Both the position numbers and the translations under genes were made by a program. Positions 5,191-6,686 of a DNA stretch of 6,686 nucleotides are shown here, in pieces; position 1 is the stretch's first letter, and each line of letters begins with the position of its first letter. The notes under the pieces are model-generated. The model saw only the letters and a program-made list of their open reading frames with translations. It did not search any database and was not told the DNA's origin. The stretch is from Moorella sp. UBA4076 (GTDB taxonomy: Bacteria; Bacillota; DSM-521; Neomoorellales; Neomoorellaceae), in contig DFYS01000048.1 of the NCBI GenBank assembly GCA_002383405.1, positions 5,922 to 12,607 on the forward strand, given 5' to 3'.

Positions 5191-6686
5191 TCACTCGAGC
5201 TTTAGGCCGCCGCAGAGGGTCCCGGCGACTTCACCGGATGATTTTTTAATCGGCACGGCCAGGGTAACGATTAATTTACTTGTTAGAGCAGATATGTACA
5301 CTTTGGAAACAAAAGGTTTCCCGGCAATGGCTTCCCGGAACCAGGTGCGGAAGGAAAAGTCTTTCACACTGGAGGCAGTATTGGTGTTAAATATAACCTT
5401 TCCTTCTTTATCGGCGCTTATTAGCGCTTCAAAAACAGGGTTACGGTTATAGTACTCCGGTAATGCCTGCTGGTGTTGCCGGGCTTCCATGGTTATTACC
5501 CGGTTATCAGCAGCGACCATCTCTAGGTAGGCCAGGGCGTCCTGGACCTGGTCCTGGATATTAGCATCTAGTTCACCTACACCGCCGTACCTGGCTACAA
5601 TCTGCTGTAACTGACCGGCCATTTCTTGTAATTGCCAGCCAGTGCCAGCCAGTTCATCCAGGGAGGCTGATTGCTCTTCCATCCCGGCGGCGCACTCCTC
5701 AGCGGCCGCCGCCGTATTCTGGGAAACCATGGCCACATCGCCGGCCAGAGCCTTAATCCTGTTTTCCTGTTTCTGCTGGGAAGCCGCTACGGTCAAAATT
5801 GTCGCCATAGCTTTTTCGGCATTGACCATAGCCCGGCTGGTAGTAGCCAGGGATTCCCGGGCTGCCTGGCCGGCAGCCAGGTTCCGGGTTGCGGCGTTGT
5901 TGGCGGCTTCAATCTGGCTGCTGATTGTTTCTATTTCCCGGATAATGACCGTTATGACACTATTAATCTCTTCTGCTGCTTGAGCGGAACTCTCAGCCAG
6001 TTTACGCACCTCTTCGGCGACAACGGCGAAGCCCCGCCCCTGTTCCCCGGCCCGGGCCGCTTCAATAGCCGCGTTTAAAGCCAGGAGATTGGTTTGATCG
6101 GCTATATTACTCACCAACTCAATAATCGCCGTTACCTGTTGGGCTTGTTGCTGCAATTCCTTAATCCTGCTGCTGGCTTGCTGGTTGGTGATAGCCGTAT
6201 TCTCGATATGCTCCGTAAGGGTATGTAAAACGCCACTTAAAGACTCCAGGTTAGCCCTGGTATCCCGGACCAAGCCGGCGGCTTCCCCGGCCCCGGCGCT
6301 GGTTTTTTGCCCCTGCTCCACCCCTTCCTCTGCGGCTTTGAGAACAATGCCTGCTGATTGGGCCTGTTTGTCGGCGTCGCCGGCCATACTCTCTATAGCC
6401 CGGGAAACCTCGTGGGCCGCCTGTTTAATATTTTCAATGCCTTCGGCCAGCTGGGTAGAGCAAAGGTTTAATTGCTCGCCGGTGGCATAAAACCGGCCCA
6501 ACACCTGCCGGTATTGCCAGAAGAATTCTTTGCAGGCTGTAATAAGAGCCTGGATTTCCCGGCTGCCCCAGGGTGGTTCCGCCCAGGTAAGTTTCCCCTC
6601 GGAGATTTTCTTAATGTTTTCGCCCAGGGTAATAAGAGGCTTTTTAAACCTGCGGTAATAGATAAAATAAAGATAGCCATAGAATA
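5191..6686 (-). CDS. Methyl-accepting chemotaxis protein with C-terminal Cache/PDC-like domain (5' end outside window)
   Basis: The frame is open from the window edge to the TGA at 5191 (497 residues visible), so the true start lies beyond 6686; the GTG at 6504 is internal. Residues 1-10 (F-Y-G-Y-L-Y-F-I-Y-Y) look like the end of a membrane helix. A HAMP-like linker follows (about 11-60, P16-L...I-S-E-G30-K-L...E-I-x-x-L), then a long coiled-coil MCP domain. The CheA/CheW-binding tip is at about 191-230 (D-Q-T-N-L-L-A-L-N-A-A-I-E-A-A-R-A-G-E, G-R-G-F-A-V-V-A-E-E-V-R). After the coil, residues about 375-497 read as a Cache/PDC-type sensor: P-V-F-E-A-L-I, D-K-E-G-K-V-I-F-N-T, R-T-W-F-R-E-A-I-A-G-K-P-F, then V-P-I and G-x-x-A-G-T-L. 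Cache domains are normally outside the cell before the membrane helix, so this cytoplasmic C-terminal place is unusual. The ligand is unknown. Confidence 0.92.
   Translation of the reverse strand, partial: FYGYLYFIYYRRFKKPLITLGENIKKISEGKLTWAEPPWGSREIQALITACKEFFWQYRQVLGRFYATGEQLNLCSTQLAEGIENIKQAAHEVSRAIESMAGDADKQAQSAGIVLKAAEEGVEQGQKTSAGAGEAAGLVRDTRANLESLSGVLHTLTEHIENTAITNQQASSRIKELQQQAQQVTAIIELVSNIADQTNLLALNAAIEAARAGEQGRGFAVVAEEVRKLAESSAQAAEEINSVITVIIREIETISSQIEAANNAATRNLAAGQAARESLATTSRAMVNAEKAMATILTVAASQQKQENRIKALAGDVAMVSQNTAAAAEECAAGMEEQSASLDELAGTGWQLQEMAGQLQQIVARYGGVGELDANIQDQVQDALAYLEMVAADNRVITMEARQHQQALPEYYNRNPVFEALISADKEGKVIFNTNTASSVKDFSFRTWFREAIAGKPFVSKVYISALTSKLIVTLAVPIKKSSGEVAGTLCGGLKLE

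Noticed and set aside
6502..6504. GTG as the start of the chemoreceptor gene
   Set aside because: The frame continues upstream without a stop to the window edge and encodes HAMP-like sequence, so this codon is an internal Val.
6468..6680. A 70-codon minus-strand open frame at the window edge
   Set aside because: It is in a different frame from the chemoreceptor gene, whose own frame is open through the same bases and encodes a sensible membrane helix and HAMP-like linker.

Overview
The window looks like a chromosomal segment from a GC-rich, anaerobic, Gram-positive bacterium of the Clostridia. A Moorella-like thermophile is my best guess, from overall protein style only. All genes I can support lie on the minus strand, so the window is read from high to low coordinates. 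The sequence is not AT-rich, the Shine-Dalgarno sites are strong, and TTG starts are used.

Layout in transcription order. (1) 6686-5191: a chemoreceptor gene whose 5' end lies outside the window. It encodes a membrane segment, a HAMP-like linker, an MCP signalling domain and, unusually, a Cache/PDC-type sensor domain at the C-terminus. (2) 5078-4776: a long untranslated leader with a consensus sigma-A promoter, a pair of hexaloop hairpins resembling an ANTAR-protein binding site, two intrinsic terminators and a five-residue open frame with a very strong ribosome binding site. (3) 4775-3082: an ammonium transporter gene followed 17 nt later by a P-II signal protein gene. (4) 3081-2728: an intergenic stretch of about 350 nt with a terminator, a possible promoter and only very short open frames. 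(5) 2727-2392: a short open frame resembling the N-terminal part of a protoglobin sensor domain, cut off before the heme-ligand region. (6) 2301-21: a UbiD-type decarboxylase gene overlapping by 14 nt a UbiA-type prenyltransferase gene.

How they work together. Amt and the P-II protein form the usual ammonium uptake and gating module; P-II binds Amt and shuts the channel when nitrogen is ample. The leader suggests the module is controlled by transcription antitermination, with a trans-acting ANTAR regulator stabilising two hairpins that exclude the first terminator. No ANTAR protein is encoded in the window. The UbiD/UbiA pair probably supplies two late steps of quinone synthesis, most likely menaquinone through the futalosine route (MqnL/MqnP-like), although the rest of that pathway is not in view.

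The most interesting element is the amt leader at about 5050-4776. The reversed domain order of the chemoreceptor comes second and the truncated protoglobin third.
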